Shown: positions 20,007 to 28,596 of the stretch, piece after piece | Position numbering within the stretch: the first letter of the stretch is position 1 | Layout of the letters: every line of letters starts with the position of its first letter | Source of the DNA: Bacillota bacterium | GTDB lineage: Bacteria; Bacillota; Sulfobacillia; JAJZYS01; JAJYTV01 | Assembly (NCBI GenBank): GCA_021793645.1 | Contig: JAJYSJ010000001.1 | Location: 62,001 to 126,000, forward strand | Reading direction: 5' to 3' | Length of the DNA: 64,000 bases | Translations under genes and position numbers: made by a program | The notes under the pieces: generated by a model | What the model was told of the DNA's origin: nothing | Seen by the model: only the letters and a program-made list of their open reading frames with translations | Databases searched by the model: none

Positions 20007-20471
20007 GTGAGCGCCATGGCCTTTCTGCTCGCGACGACCGTCGCCTTCGGCTGGCTCCTGGTGCTGGCAGGAGTCCGCCAGGGCCACTGGGTGATGGGCG
20101 TCGGACTCGTCCTTGCTCGTCTCACGGGTGCAATCGGCACGCGCTACTTCATCGAGGTGGGTCTGCTCTTGCTGGTTGCCGTCGGCTTCGACCGCATCCT
20201 CAACTCGGCGCTGCAGAACAGCGGCTTCGCGCGGGGGCTGCCGCGGTGGCTGCCGCTTGCGGGGGGCTGCGCCGGCGCGGCGATCGGTCTGATGCTAGCC
20301 GGCAACCAGACTGGGATGCTTTATGGGGGGTTCCTCGGTGCGCTCTTGGCCGGGTGGGTGCGCGGGGCGGGAGAACTGCGCCACCTGAGTCCACTCTTTT
20401 GGATCTCGGAGTTCATCCGGGTGCTTAGCCTCTTCGTTTCCGCCGTTTGGCTGATCTTCCGCCTGTCCTGA
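20007..20471 (+). CDS. Small integral membrane protein, unknown function
   Basis: Several hydrophobic helices, glycine-rich; codon bias consistent with coding. Confidence 0.5.
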   Translation: MSAMAFLLATTVAFGWLLVLAGVRQGHWVMGVGLVLARLTGAIGTRYFIEVGLLLLVAVGFDRILNSALQNSGFARGLPRWLPLAGGCAGAAIGLMLAGNQTGMLYGGFLGALLAGWVRGAGELRHLSPLFWISEFIRVLSLFVSAVWLIFRLS

Positions 20472-20614
20472 GCCGTTCGAAGCACGCGGCAGGGGTCTTC
20501 GCGCAGGTCTGTCGAATTGGGGCGGCGGGGTGAAGTCGTAAAAATCGTCGTGCGACCGGTTTAGAGCGGAGGACGCCTCGGCGCCGCACGCCATCCAGCT
20601 GAGGGCGCAGGTGC

Positions 20615-20917
20615 TTGCGTACATCCTGGCTCTGCCTAGCCTGCGGGTGTCGCAGCGGCGCGTTGTTCCTCGCCGTGCAGCCGGAGCGGCACGCACAGGG
20701 CATCGGCACGGCGAGGCTCCACGCGATCATCGACCTCGTCGACAACCGGCTGATGCTCGAGCGGCTGGAACTGACGGTGCTTGCGACGAACCCGCGTGCG
20801 CAGGCGCTCTACGAGCGGCTCGGGTTCGTCGTCGAGGGACGGAAGCGCGGGTCCGTGATCAGCGCCGGACGCCACGTCGACGAGGTGATGATGGCGGGCT
20901 GCGGCCGGGCGGGCTGA
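20615..20917 (+). pseudogene. C-terminal fragment of a GNAT acetyltransferase
   Basis: FLAVQPERHAQGIGTARLHAIIDL...LTVLATNPRAQALYERLGFVVEGRKRG matches the GNAT core; no N-terminal half or clear SD upstream. Confidence 0.5.
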
Positions 20918-20976
20918 TCGCCCAGGAGCGCGCCTGACAGCCGCCCACGTGCCTTCCCACAGGAAGACATGGTAGA

Positions 20977-22323
20977 TTGATGGCGAAGGGCGGCGAGAGG
21001 TTGGCGGAAGATCCGCGCGAAGACGTCCTGCGCATGGCGGAGGAGCAGCAGGTCGAGATCGTGCAGCTGCAGTTCACGGACATTCTCGGCACGATGAAAA
21101 GCGTCAGCATCCCGCGGCGAGAACTGCCGCGGGCTTTGGAGCGCGGCATCATCTTTGACGGCTCGTCGATCGAGGGCTTCGTGCGCATCGAGGAGTCGGA
21201 CATGTTCTTGCGGCCCGATCCCGCGACATACCTGCGCTACCCCTGGCAGCCCGAGGCGGCGCGCCTCCTGTGCGACATCGTTCGGCCTGACGGCGCGCCC
21301 TTCGAGGGATGTCCGCGTACGGCGCTGCGGCGTGCACTCGCACAGGCGGAAGGGGAAGGATTCTCGTTCGTTGCCGGGGCGGAGCCGGAGTTCTTTCTCT
21401 TTCCGCTTGGCAAGGATGGCCGGGCACAGGTGGCCACGACAGACCAGGCAGGCTACTTCGACCTCTCGCCTGCTGATGCCGGAGAGCGGGCGCGTGCGGA
21501 CATCGTGCGCCATCTGTCGGAGATGGGATTCGCCGTAGAGGCGGCGCATCATGAGGTGTCGCCAGGCCAGCACGAGATCGACTTCCGCTACCTGCCGGCG
21601 CTTGAGATGGCTGACCTCATCGCAACGTTCCGCATTGTGGCTCGCACGATCGCGGAGCGCCATGGACTGCACGCGACCTTTATGCCAAAGCCCATCTTCG
21701 GGCAGAACGGTTCGGGCCTGCACCTGCACCAGTCTCTATGGCGCGACGGGCAGAACGCATTCTGGGATGCCGAGAGCGAAGACGGACTCTCCAAGACCGC
21801 CCGCCACTTCATTGCAGGCCTGATGACGCATGCCAAGGCGATCACGCTCGTGGCCAATCCTCTAGTGAACTCTTACAAGCGGCTCAAGCCCGGCTACGAA
21901 GCGCCGGTACACATCGCCTGGTCGCTGCACAACCGCTCGCCGCTCATCCGGGTGCCCGACGAAAAAGGGGAACACACCCGTATCGAGCTGCGTTCGCCGG
22001 ACCCTTCGTGCAACCCGTACCTCCTGCTTGCCGCGGCGCTGATCGCGGGTCTCGACGGCGTGCGGCGCAAGCTCGAGCCTCCGCCGCCGATCCCGCGTGA
22101 CATGTTTCGGCTGACGCGGGAGGAGCGTCAGGAACTTGGGGTTGAAGAGCTGCCGCGCACCCTTGCGGCTGCCGTGCGCGCCCTGCGTCAGGACGACGTT
22201 GTGCGCGAGGCACTGGGGGAGCATATCGCCCACCAGCTGATCGAGGCGAAGCAGATCGAGTGGGAGATCTACGAGGCGCAGGTCCACGGTTGGGAGATTG
22301 AACAGTACCTGATGTCCTACTAA
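20977..22323 (+). CDS. glnA: Type I glutamine synthetase
   Basis: FDGSSIEGFVRIEESDMFLRPD, PKPIFGQNGSGLHLHQSLW, NPLVNSYKRLKPGYEAP, RIELRSPDPSCNPYL. Confidence 0.96.
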   Translation: MMAKGGERLAEDPREDVLRMAEEQQVEIVQLQFTDILGTMKSVSIPRRELPRALERGIIFDGSSIEGFVRIEESDMFLRPDPATYLRYPWQPEAARLLCDIVRPDGAPFEGCPRTALRRALAQAEGEGFSFVAGAEPEFFLFPLGKDGRAQVATTDQAGYFDLSPADAGERARADIVRHLSEMGFAVEAAHHEVSPGQHEIDFRYLPALEMADLIATFRIVARTIAERHGLHATFMPKPIFGQNGSGLHLHQSLWRDGQNAFWDAESEDGLSKTARHFIAGLMTHAKAITLVANPLVNSYKRLKPGYEAPVHIAWSLHNRSPLIRVPDEKGEHTRIELRSPDPSCNPYLLLAAALIAGLDGVRRKLEPPPPIPRDMFRLTREERQELGVEELPRTLAAAVRALRQDDVVREALGEHIAHQLIEAKQIEWEIYEAQVHGWEIEQYLMSY

Positions 22324-22332
22324 GAGCGCGAG

Positions 22333-22362
22333 CAAGCCCGCCTCCCGAGTGAGGCGGGCTTG
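22333..22362. terminator. Bidirectional intrinsic terminator between glnA and lexA
   Basis: CAAGCCCGCCTC-CCGAGT-GAGGCGGGCTTG: perfect 12-bp stem. Confidence 0.85.
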
Positions 22363-22373
22363 TCCGCGCTTGG

Positions 22374-23000
22374 CTAGTGCTGCGGGAATGCTGCGCCGCC
22401 GCCATAGAGGCGCAAGAGGCCGACCACCCGTCCGACGATGCCCAATTCTGCAGGTCGCAGATCAGCATAGGCCGGGTTGGCCGCTCGCAGGATCCAGGCC
22501 TGCCCATCGCGTTCAAGCGTCTTGACCGTCGCTTCGTCGCCGATCAGTGCCACGACCAGCGTTCCGCGTTCCGCCGAACTCGCCTGCCGCACGATGACGA
22601 GATCGCCGTCGTTGATGCCGCGCCCGATCATGGAATCTCCGCGGACGCGAAGGAGGAAGTGGGCGCCTGGTCCGACGAGATCCTGCGGCAATGCGATCTC
22701 GCCCTCGCGGAATTCCTCTGCTAGGATCGGCCGGCCAGCGGCAACCTTGCCGAGGAGAGGGAGCCGCACGAACTGAGGACGTTTTTCGACCAGTTCGATT
22801 GTGCGGCTCTTCGCCCCATCGCGGCGAATGAGGTTGGCCTGCTCGAGGCGCAGCAGGTACGAGTGCACGGTCGAAGTTGATTTCAGTCCAGCCGCTTGGC
22901 AGATCTCCCGAATGGACGGGGGATAGCCGCGCTCTTCGGTGCTTTTGCGTATGAACTCGAGGATCCGCTGTTCCCGGTCGTGAGACCGCGCCCGCGGCAT
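22374..23000 (-). CDS. lexA: LexA repressor
   Basis: GYPPSIREICQAAGLKSTSTVHSYL (HTH), VRGDSMIGRGINDGDLVIVR (Ser), DEATVKTLERD (Lys). ATG at 23000 preferred over the longer listed ORF. Confidence 0.95.
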   Translation of the reverse strand: MPRARSHDREQRILEFIRKSTEERGYPPSIREICQAAGLKSTSTVHSYLLRLEQANLIRRDGAKSRTIELVEKRPQFVRLPLLGKVAAGRPILAEEFREGEIALPQDLVGPGAHFLLRVRGDSMIGRGINDGDLVIVRQASSAERGTLVVALIGDEATVKTLERDGQAWILRAANPAYADLRPAELGIVGRVVGLLRLYGGGAAFPQH

Positions 23001-23015
23001 CGCGTCACCTTCCTC

Positions 23016-23039
23016 TGTCTGGAGCAATTGCACCAGACA
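23016..23039. promoter_or_regulatory. 24-bp near-perfect palindrome in the lexA leader (candidate LexA operator)
   Basis: TGTCTGGaGCAATTGCaCCAGACA; symmetric except two positions; 15 nt upstream of the lexA ATG. Confidence 0.5.
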
Positions 23040-23095
23040 AGGGGAGAATTCCTGCAGATGAAAACATGCGGGGCGGAAATCGACCGCAAACGGCG

Positions 23096-23275
23096 CTAGT
23101 AGCGCTGCGGTGTGCGCTGCTGCAGGTTTTGCTCCGCGACCTCCAATGCCGCCTGTACGAGCCGGCCGCAGTCCCTCGACGAGACAGATCCCCAGCCCTC
23201 GCTCGCGACGGTGGGGCCGACACCAAGCTTCGACGCGAGCTGCTGCTTCAACTCTTCACTCATCAGCTTCGCCAA
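23096..23275 (-). CDS. Alpha/beta-type small acid-soluble spore protein (59 aa, not in ORF track)
   Basis: LAKLMSEELKQQLASKLGVGPTVASEGWGSVSSRDCGRLVQAALEVAEQNLQQRTPQRY; TTG start with AGGAGGCG SD; KxxxASxLGV...GWGxVSSRDCGRLV pattern. Confidence 0.8.
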   Translation of the reverse strand: MAKLMSEELKQQLASKLGVGPTVASEGWGSVSSRDCGRLVQAALEVAEQNLQQRTPQRY

Positions 23276-23374
23276 ACCGATTCGCCTCCTCGTTCGTCAT
23301 TGTTCGCACTCACTCGCCTGCCGACGCAGGTGGAACTTGGTGCGGCTGCCTGTTTGCAAAGCGGGCCGGCACGG

Positions 23375-24217
23375 TTAGGCGCCCAAGCCAAGCGCGATGG
23401 CGCCCGCGGTAATCAGCGCGGCGCCGAGGATGCGGTGGCGGCCGCCTGGTTCGCGCAGTACGTAGATGCCCAGCACGGTGCCGAAGACGATGCCGAGTTC
23501 TCGCATCGGCGCAAGCGCCGCCACTGGAGCATGTGTGAGCGCCCAGAGGAAGAGGAGATAGCTGAGCGGCGAAAGGATGCCAGCCGCCGCAATGGAGCGC
23601 CAGCTGTGCCGCCACTCCGCAAGCGCGCGTCCCGTACGCAGAGCGGGGATGGTGAGGACCGCGAGGTTTCCGGCGCTGCTCAGGGTGTTGAGTGCGATCG
23701 CCGGGATGTAGTGCAGGGTCACCTTGTCGACCAAGGTGTAGGAAGCGATCGCGAGGCCTACGGCGAGGCCGAGTTGGATGGCCGTGTGCCGAGCGTGCGC
23801 GAAGGAGAACCCTCCGCCGATGGTGAGTACACCGATTGCGATGAGCGCTACGCCCAGCCAACCGAGGCCCCTTAGGTGTTCGCCCAGCAGCAAAACGCCC
23901 AGCAGCGGGACGAACAGCGGCGAGGTGCCGCGCATCAACGGGTAGACTTGCGACAGGTCAGCAAGGGCGTAACTGCGCGACAAAAGCAGCACGTAGATCC
24001 CGTGCAGCGCGATCGTAAGCGCGAGGAAGGCCACGCCGGCGCCCGAGACCGCTAGGCCGCGAAGGCTCCACCACGCAAACGGAGCGTACACTGCGAGTGC
24101 AACCCACTGGAAGGACCAGAGGAAGAGAAGCGGGTTCTCGCTCCGCTTCGCCCAGAGATTCCAAAGCGCATGTACAAAGCCGGAAGCGACCACGAGAACG
24201 ATGCTGAGGGTAGACAA
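23375..24217 (-). CDS. EamA/DMT-superfamily transporter, candidate riboflavin (flavin) importer
   Basis: About 10 TM; MRGTSPLFVPLLGVLLLGEHL and a second EamA repeat; TTG start at 24217 with AGGAGG SD; preceded by FMN riboswitch. Confidence 0.85.
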   Translation of the reverse strand: MSTLSIVLVVASGFVHALWNLWAKRSENPLLFLWSFQWVALAVYAPFAWWSLRGLAVSGAGVAFLALTIALHGIYVLLLSRSYALADLSQVYPLMRGTSPLFVPLLGVLLLGEHLRGLGWLGVALIAIGVLTIGGGFSFAHARHTAIQLGLAVGLAIASYTLVDKVTLHYIPAIALNTLSSAGNLAVLTIPALRTGRALAEWRHSWRSIAAAGILSPLSYLLFLWALTHAPVAALAPMRELGIVFGTVLGIYVLREPGGRHRILGAALITAGAIALGLGA

Positions 24218-24246
24218 AAAGAGAGCCTCCTCTATGAGGGAGACTC
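24216..24246 (-). promoter_or_regulatory. Expression-platform hairpin sequestering the SD, followed by a U-tract overlapping the TTG start
   Basis: Minus strand GAGTCTCC-CTCATAGA-GGAGGCTC, then TCTTTTTG; the 3' arm contains the GGAGG Shine-Dalgarno. Confidence 0.75.
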
Positions 24247-24279
24247 TTCAGGGCAAAAGCAAAGCAGGGCTCTGCAAGA

Positions 24280-24411
24280 CCTTCTTTCATCCGGACTATA
24301 CCGTCGGTACAGGAGTCACACCTGTTCGTGCCGTGCGGCTCGTGGACTTCGCCTTGACGGCGTCACCACCGATTGGGAATTGGGGTTCCCCCCTCACCCT
24401 GCCCCGAAGGC
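24280..24411 (-). ncRNA. FMN riboswitch (RFN element)
   Basis: Minus strand contains CTTCGGGGCAGGGTGA...TTCCCAATCGGTGGTGACG...AAGTCCACGAGC...ACAGGTGTGACTCCTGTACCGACGGTATAGTCCGGATGAAAGAAGG, matching the conserved RFN blocks. Confidence 0.95.
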
Positions 24412-24530
24412 CATCGTCATTGTCGCACGAGCGGCAGCTGATGTCTTTAGCGACGCAACAGCTGCCCCTCGATTGCAGCGCAGATGGGACCTCCGGCAGA
24501 TGCGGGAGTGCGGCGGGCCCGCCGTGCGCA

Positions 24531-25916
24531 CTAGAGCGGTTCGAACTCCGCGGCGAAGTGTCGGAGGGTGGGCGGCTCGAAGGTGAAGCGGTATCCAGGG
24601 ATGGAGTCGCGCCGGGCCAGGATGCGTCTGCAGGCCTCCGCGACCTGCGAAAGGTGCGCCTGACTGTAGACGCGCCGTGGAATTGCCAGGCGCACGAGGT
24701 CGAGCGCAGGGTAGTCATGGTCGCCGGTTGTTTGATTGCGTCCCGCCATCACCGTACCGATCTCGACGCCGCGTATGCCGCGCTCGCGGTAGAGCTCAAT
24801 GCTCAGCGCCCATCCGGGGAAGGATCCTTGGGGAATGTGCGGCAGCATGCGTCCGGCATCGATATAGACCCCGTGCCCTCCGACTGGCGACATTACAGGC
24901 ACGCCCATCGCGCGCAGGGCGGAGTGGAGTTCGGCGACCTGCGCGGTGCGGTACGCGAGGTGGCGCTGCATTACGGACTCGCGAAGCCCCTGGGCGAGCG
25001 CGGCGAGATCGCGTCCGGCGAGCCCGCCGTAGGTGGCGTAGCCCTCGTAGAGGATGCCGAAGTCTCTCACACTGCGATAGAGATCTTCCGAACGCAGCGC
25101 GACGAATCCGCCGATGTTCACCATCGGATCCTTCTTCGCGGACATCGTGCAGCCATCCGCGAGGGACATCATCTCCCGCGCGATCTCCGCGACGCTGCGG
25201 CTTGCCTGGCCTGCTTCGCGCTGCTGGATGAGGTAGGCGTTCTCCGCGAACCGTGCTGCGTCGAGGAAGAGCGGTTTTTGGTAGCGCGTTGCAAGCGCCC
25301 GCACCCCACGCAGGTTCTCCAGCGAAACCGGCTGACCGCCGTTCTGGTTCGATGTGACGGTGACCATCACCAGGGGAACGCGGGCGCCCGCGTCCCGCAA
25401 GAGGGTCTCCAGCCGCGAGAGGTCCACGTTCCCTTTGAACGGGAAGTCGCCTTCCGGATCCTCGCCTTCCGAGACGACGAGGTCGACGGGCTCTGCCCCG
25501 CGGTTCAGGACGTGTGCCTTCGTCGTGTCGAAGTGCAGGTTGTTTGGTACGAGGTCGCCTTCCTTGACCAGCGCCCGGAAGAGCACGTGCTCCGCGGCGC
25601 GGCCCTGGTGGGTGGGCAGAACCAACGGGAAGCCGAGCACATCGCGCACGGATGCCTGCAGGTCCTGGAAGCTGATGCTGCCGGCGTACGACTCGTCCCC
25701 GCGCATCAGGGCGCCCCACTGCTCCTGGCTCATCGCCGACGTGCCTGAGTCGGTCAAGAGGTCAATGTAGACCTCCTGGGCCAGCAGCTTGAACGGGTTG
25801 TATCCCGCGCGCCGTATGGCGTCCTCGCGCGCTGCGGGGGGGAGCAGGTCGATCCACTCGATCATCTTGGTCTTGTAGGGTTCTGCAAGCGGCCACCCCT
25901 GGTCCTGATCCGGCAT
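24531..25916 (-). CDS. tnaA: Tryptophanase / beta-eliminating lyase
   Basis: TDSGTSAMSQEQWGALMRGDESYAGS, GCTMSAKKDPMVNIGGF (PLP-Lys), RLAIPRRVYSQAHL. Confidence 0.88.
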   Translation of the reverse strand: MPDQDQGWPLAEPYKTKMIEWIDLLPPAAREDAIRRAGYNPFKLLAQEVYIDLLTDSGTSAMSQEQWGALMRGDESYAGSISFQDLQASVRDVLGFPLVLPTHQGRAAEHVLFRALVKEGDLVPNNLHFDTTKAHVLNRGAEPVDLVVSEGEDPEGDFPFKGNVDLSRLETLLRDAGARVPLVMVTVTSNQNGGQPVSLENLRGVRALATRYQKPLFLDAARFAENAYLIQQREAGQASRSVAEIAREMMSLADGCTMSAKKDPMVNIGGFVALRSEDLYRSVRDFGILYEGYATYGGLAGRDLAALAQGLRESVMQRHLAYRTAQVAELHSALRAMGVPVMSPVGGHGVYIDAGRMLPHIPQGSFPGWALSIELYRERGIRGVEIGTVMAGRNQTTGDHDYPALDLVRLAIPRRVYSQAHLSQVAEACRRILARRDSIPGYRFTFEPPTLRHFAAEFEPL

Positions 25917-26027
25917 GAGCACGCCCTCCTTCGAACGTGACGAAGAGTTCGCAGGGCGCTGCTGCATTTCCTCGTAACTTCCCGATGGGAAGTGAAACAG
26001 ACCAAAGGATGCCCATACGCCTTGCGG

Positions 26028-26801
26028 CTACAGGCCGAGGCGACCCTGCGTGAACGAGAGGGCGGTCTCGACGGCTGCGCGCTGCATGCGCACGCGGACA
26101 TCCAGGGGCTGGCGCCCAGGGGTCTCGACGGTGATGACGTGATCAGCGACGAAGTAGAGGTAGAACGCGAGCGGCCACTTGTCGCGCGACTTCGCGATGT
26201 CCGTCAGGGAAGTTCCCGGCGGCCAATCCGTGACGACGAGCCCCTTGTCGATCTCCGGTTCTTCCCCTTCTTCTCCGTACGAAATCGGGCCTTCGAGCGC
26301 CATGCGTGCCAAGAGTGCAGGTGCCACGGTCGGTCCCTTCGGCAGCCGCTCGTAGACGTAAAACCCGAAGTAGTCGCAGTCTTCGTGCATGTCTACGGCC
26401 ATGGCGAACTGTGTTCCTTCGAGTACTTCGCGAACCATGCGCACAGCGGGCGGCGGATTCTCCTCGCGGAAGCAGCGGTTGAGGTCACGGCCAGCGGCGT
26501 CGTGGCGCTGGCCGCGCTCGAAGCCGTAGGGATTCAGGCAGGGGAAGGCGTCGATGCGGAAGATGCGCAGCCACTTCGCGGCGTCGCGCTCCAACCAATG
26601 CAGAAAGCCTGTCGTGCCGCCGGGTTCTTCGCCGTGGATGCCGGTAGAGAGCAGAAAGCGTGGCGCGTTCTTGGGGCCGGGCAGTTCCAGGTGATAGAGG
26701 GGGAAGCCGTCGGCCTCCGCGCGCTGCGTGACAGAGCCTCCAAGGTCCTCCGTAGCGCTCTGCAGCCGGTCTACGAGTTCTGCGTAGCTGGGACGTTCCA
26801 A
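26028..26801 (-). CDS. M14-family zinc carboxypeptidase-like protein (AstE/AspA type)
   Basis: STGIHGEEPGGTTGFL (HxxE), GRDLNRCFREENPP, VDMHEDCDYFGFYVYE, ITVETPGR. Confidence 0.8.
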   Translation of the reverse strand: MERPSYAELVDRLQSATEDLGGSVTQRAEADGFPLYHLELPGPKNAPRFLLSTGIHGEEPGGTTGFLHWLERDAAKWLRIFRIDAFPCLNPYGFERGQRHDAAGRDLNRCFREENPPPAVRMVREVLEGTQFAMAVDMHEDCDYFGFYVYERLPKGPTVAPALLARMALEGPISYGEEGEEPEIDKGLVVTDWPPGTSLTDIAKSRDKWPLAFYLYFVADHVITVETPGRQPLDVRVRMQRAAVETALSFTQGRLGL

Positions 26802-26992
26802 CGGCTAGGCTCCTTTCGCGTGAAAAGCCAACTGCGGCGCAGGAAAAATGCGTCGCAGGAAGGAAGCCGCATGACATCAATCATGAGTACGTACAGCACG
26901 TTGTTCCTCTGAACCAGCGGGGATTCCTGCCGCCGCGATACGGATGGCCGCGTGCGGTGTTCTATAGGGTGCGCAAAATGGGCGGGGGCGCG

Positions 26993-27538
26993 ATGGACGA
27001 GGCGGAACTGATCCGACGGGCGAAGGTGGGCGACCGAAATGCGGCCGGCGCGCTGTGCACACTGCACTGGCGGACGGTCTATGCCCTCATGTTTGCGAGA
27101 CTGGGGGACCGGGCGGAGGCGGAGGACGTGACGCAGGAAGCCTTCATGCGTCTTTGGGGGGCGTTCGCGCGCTTCGAAGGTGAAACGATCGGACCGTACC
27201 TGCGGACGATCGCGCTCAACCTGGCGCGAAATCGACTGCGCGACACCGGACGCCATCCGCAGGAACCCTTGTCGGAAACCCCTCCGCCGGATCCAGGCCC
27301 GTCGGTCGAGCAAGAGGTCGTGACGGCGGAGATCCGGGGCGAGCTACTTGCGGCACTGGCGCAGCTGATGCCGGAACACCGGGAGGTGCTGACGCTGCGC
27401 TTGATGGACGGGCGGTCTGTGACCGAGGCCGCGCAGATCTTGCGGCGCACGCCGGAAGCCGTTCGCGCGCTGCAGTACCGAGCCTTGCAGAAACTGCGCG
27501 CAATCGTTCAGGACGCGGCCCGCGTGGGGGAGGTCTAG
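26993..27538 (+). CDS. ECF-type RNA polymerase sigma factor
   Basis: Sigma-70 region 2 (DRAEAEDVTQEAFMRLWGAF) and region 4 (LTLRLMDGRSVTEAAQILRRTPEAVRALQYRALQKLR). Confidence 0.9.
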   Translation: MDEAELIRRAKVGDRNAAGALCTLHWRTVYALMFARLGDRAEAEDVTQEAFMRLWGAFARFEGETIGPYLRTIALNLARNRLRDTGRHPQEPLSETPPPDPGPSVEQEVVTAEIRGELLAALAQLMPEHREVLTLRLMDGRSVTEAAQILRRTPEAVRALQYRALQKLRAIVQDAARVGEV

Positions 27539-27540
27539 CC

Positions 27541-28536
27541 ATGATGCTCGAGGACAGGCTGTCACAGGCGATCGACCGGCTGATCGCCGGCGACGTGACG
27601 AGCGAGCTAGAACTCTCGCTCGAGGAGCAGGAGCTACTCTCGCTTACGCGCAGTCTGCGCAATGCTCGCGGGGCGTTCTGGCCGGCCGACGAGGCGACGT
27701 TCACGACGCGACTGCTGGATGGCTTCGCCGGACGGCAAGCGCAGCCAAGGCGCCCCTTCCTATTCGCACTTGGAGCGGCGGCCGCAGCCGTGGTGGCCGC
27801 CGCCATACTCGGGCAGACCGGCGGTCGCACGGGGCAGGTGGCGGCATTGATGCTCCCACCGCTCGCCCCGCATGCGGCGCACGGTACGGCGGCGGCGGCC
27901 ATGGCGCCGCTTGCAGCGCCGCAGGCATCCCTAAACAAGAAGGTGACATTCGAGGGAAGCACTTTCGTGGTTCTGCGGATCGCCCCGCTGCATCTGCAGG
28001 TACATTCCGTTGGGCTGGGCGTCGTGGCGCTGCGGATGCCGACCCAGGGACTGCTGCAAGGAGGGGAGATTCGGGCGACATCGCTCACCCGTCGGACTTA
28101 CGAGGTCGCAGCGGTGACCATGAAGGCCCCGGAAGGCAACGGGATCGCGCTTCTTCAGACGAACGGCCTGCCGAGTGGCTGGTATCGTCTCGAAACGGGC
28201 AGTGGTGAGGCGGCATTATTCATCTCCTCGTCGGTGGTCCCGCCGCTCAAGAAGGGCTGGACGGCACCGTCCGGTGCATCGTCGCCAGGAGGACCCTTCG
28301 CGATGCGGTTTACGGCGACGCGTACGGAGGCTGCATTCCCGCTCAGAGAGGCGCAGAGCACGGCGGGCTTGCAGCTACTCGGCCCACTGGGCCCCGAGGA
28401 CCCTTTGTGGTCTACCCAAGAAGTGGTCGAGGGGCGGCAGGCAATCGTGCTCGTCTTCGATCCGACGCCGCGCGGTACACGTCAATTGACCTTCCTGAGC
28501 GGTGGCCATGCAGAGACGATGGTGCGACTGCCTTAG
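27541..28536 (+). CDS. Putative membrane-anchored anti-sigma factor
   Basis: Immediately downstream of the sigma gene; cytoplasmic N-terminus, single TM (FLFALGAAAAAVVAAAILG), extracytoplasmic C-terminus. Confidence 0.6.
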   Translation: MMLEDRLSQAIDRLIAGDVTSELELSLEEQELLSLTRSLRNARGAFWPADEATFTTRLLDGFAGRQAQPRRPFLFALGAAAAAVVAAAILGQTGGRTGQVAALMLPPLAPHAAHGTAAAAMAPLAAPQASLNKKVTFEGSTFVVLRIAPLHLQVHSVGLGVVALRMPTQGLLQGGEIRATSLTRRTYEVAAVTMKAPEGNGIALLQTNGLPSGWYRLETGSGEAALFISSSVVPPLKKGWTAPSGASSPGGPFAMRFTATRTEAAFPLREAQSTAGLQLLGPLGPEDPLWSTQEVVEGRQAIVLVFDPTPRGTRQLTFLSGGHAETMVRLP

Positions 28537-28596
28537 CATCACGGGATGCGAGGTGCGGGGTTCATTGGCTAGACGACCATCGGGAGGTTATTCATC

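Noticed and set aside
24475-24535. GC-rich palindrome CGGCGGGCCCGCCG after tnaA as a terminator
   Set aside because: No U-tract and very high background GC; left unassigned.
24201-25748. 515-aa plus-strand ORF overlapping tnaA and the FMN riboswitch
   Set aside because: Antisense to a well-supported PLP enzyme and to a conserved riboswitch; composition typical of spurious GC-rich antisense ORFs.
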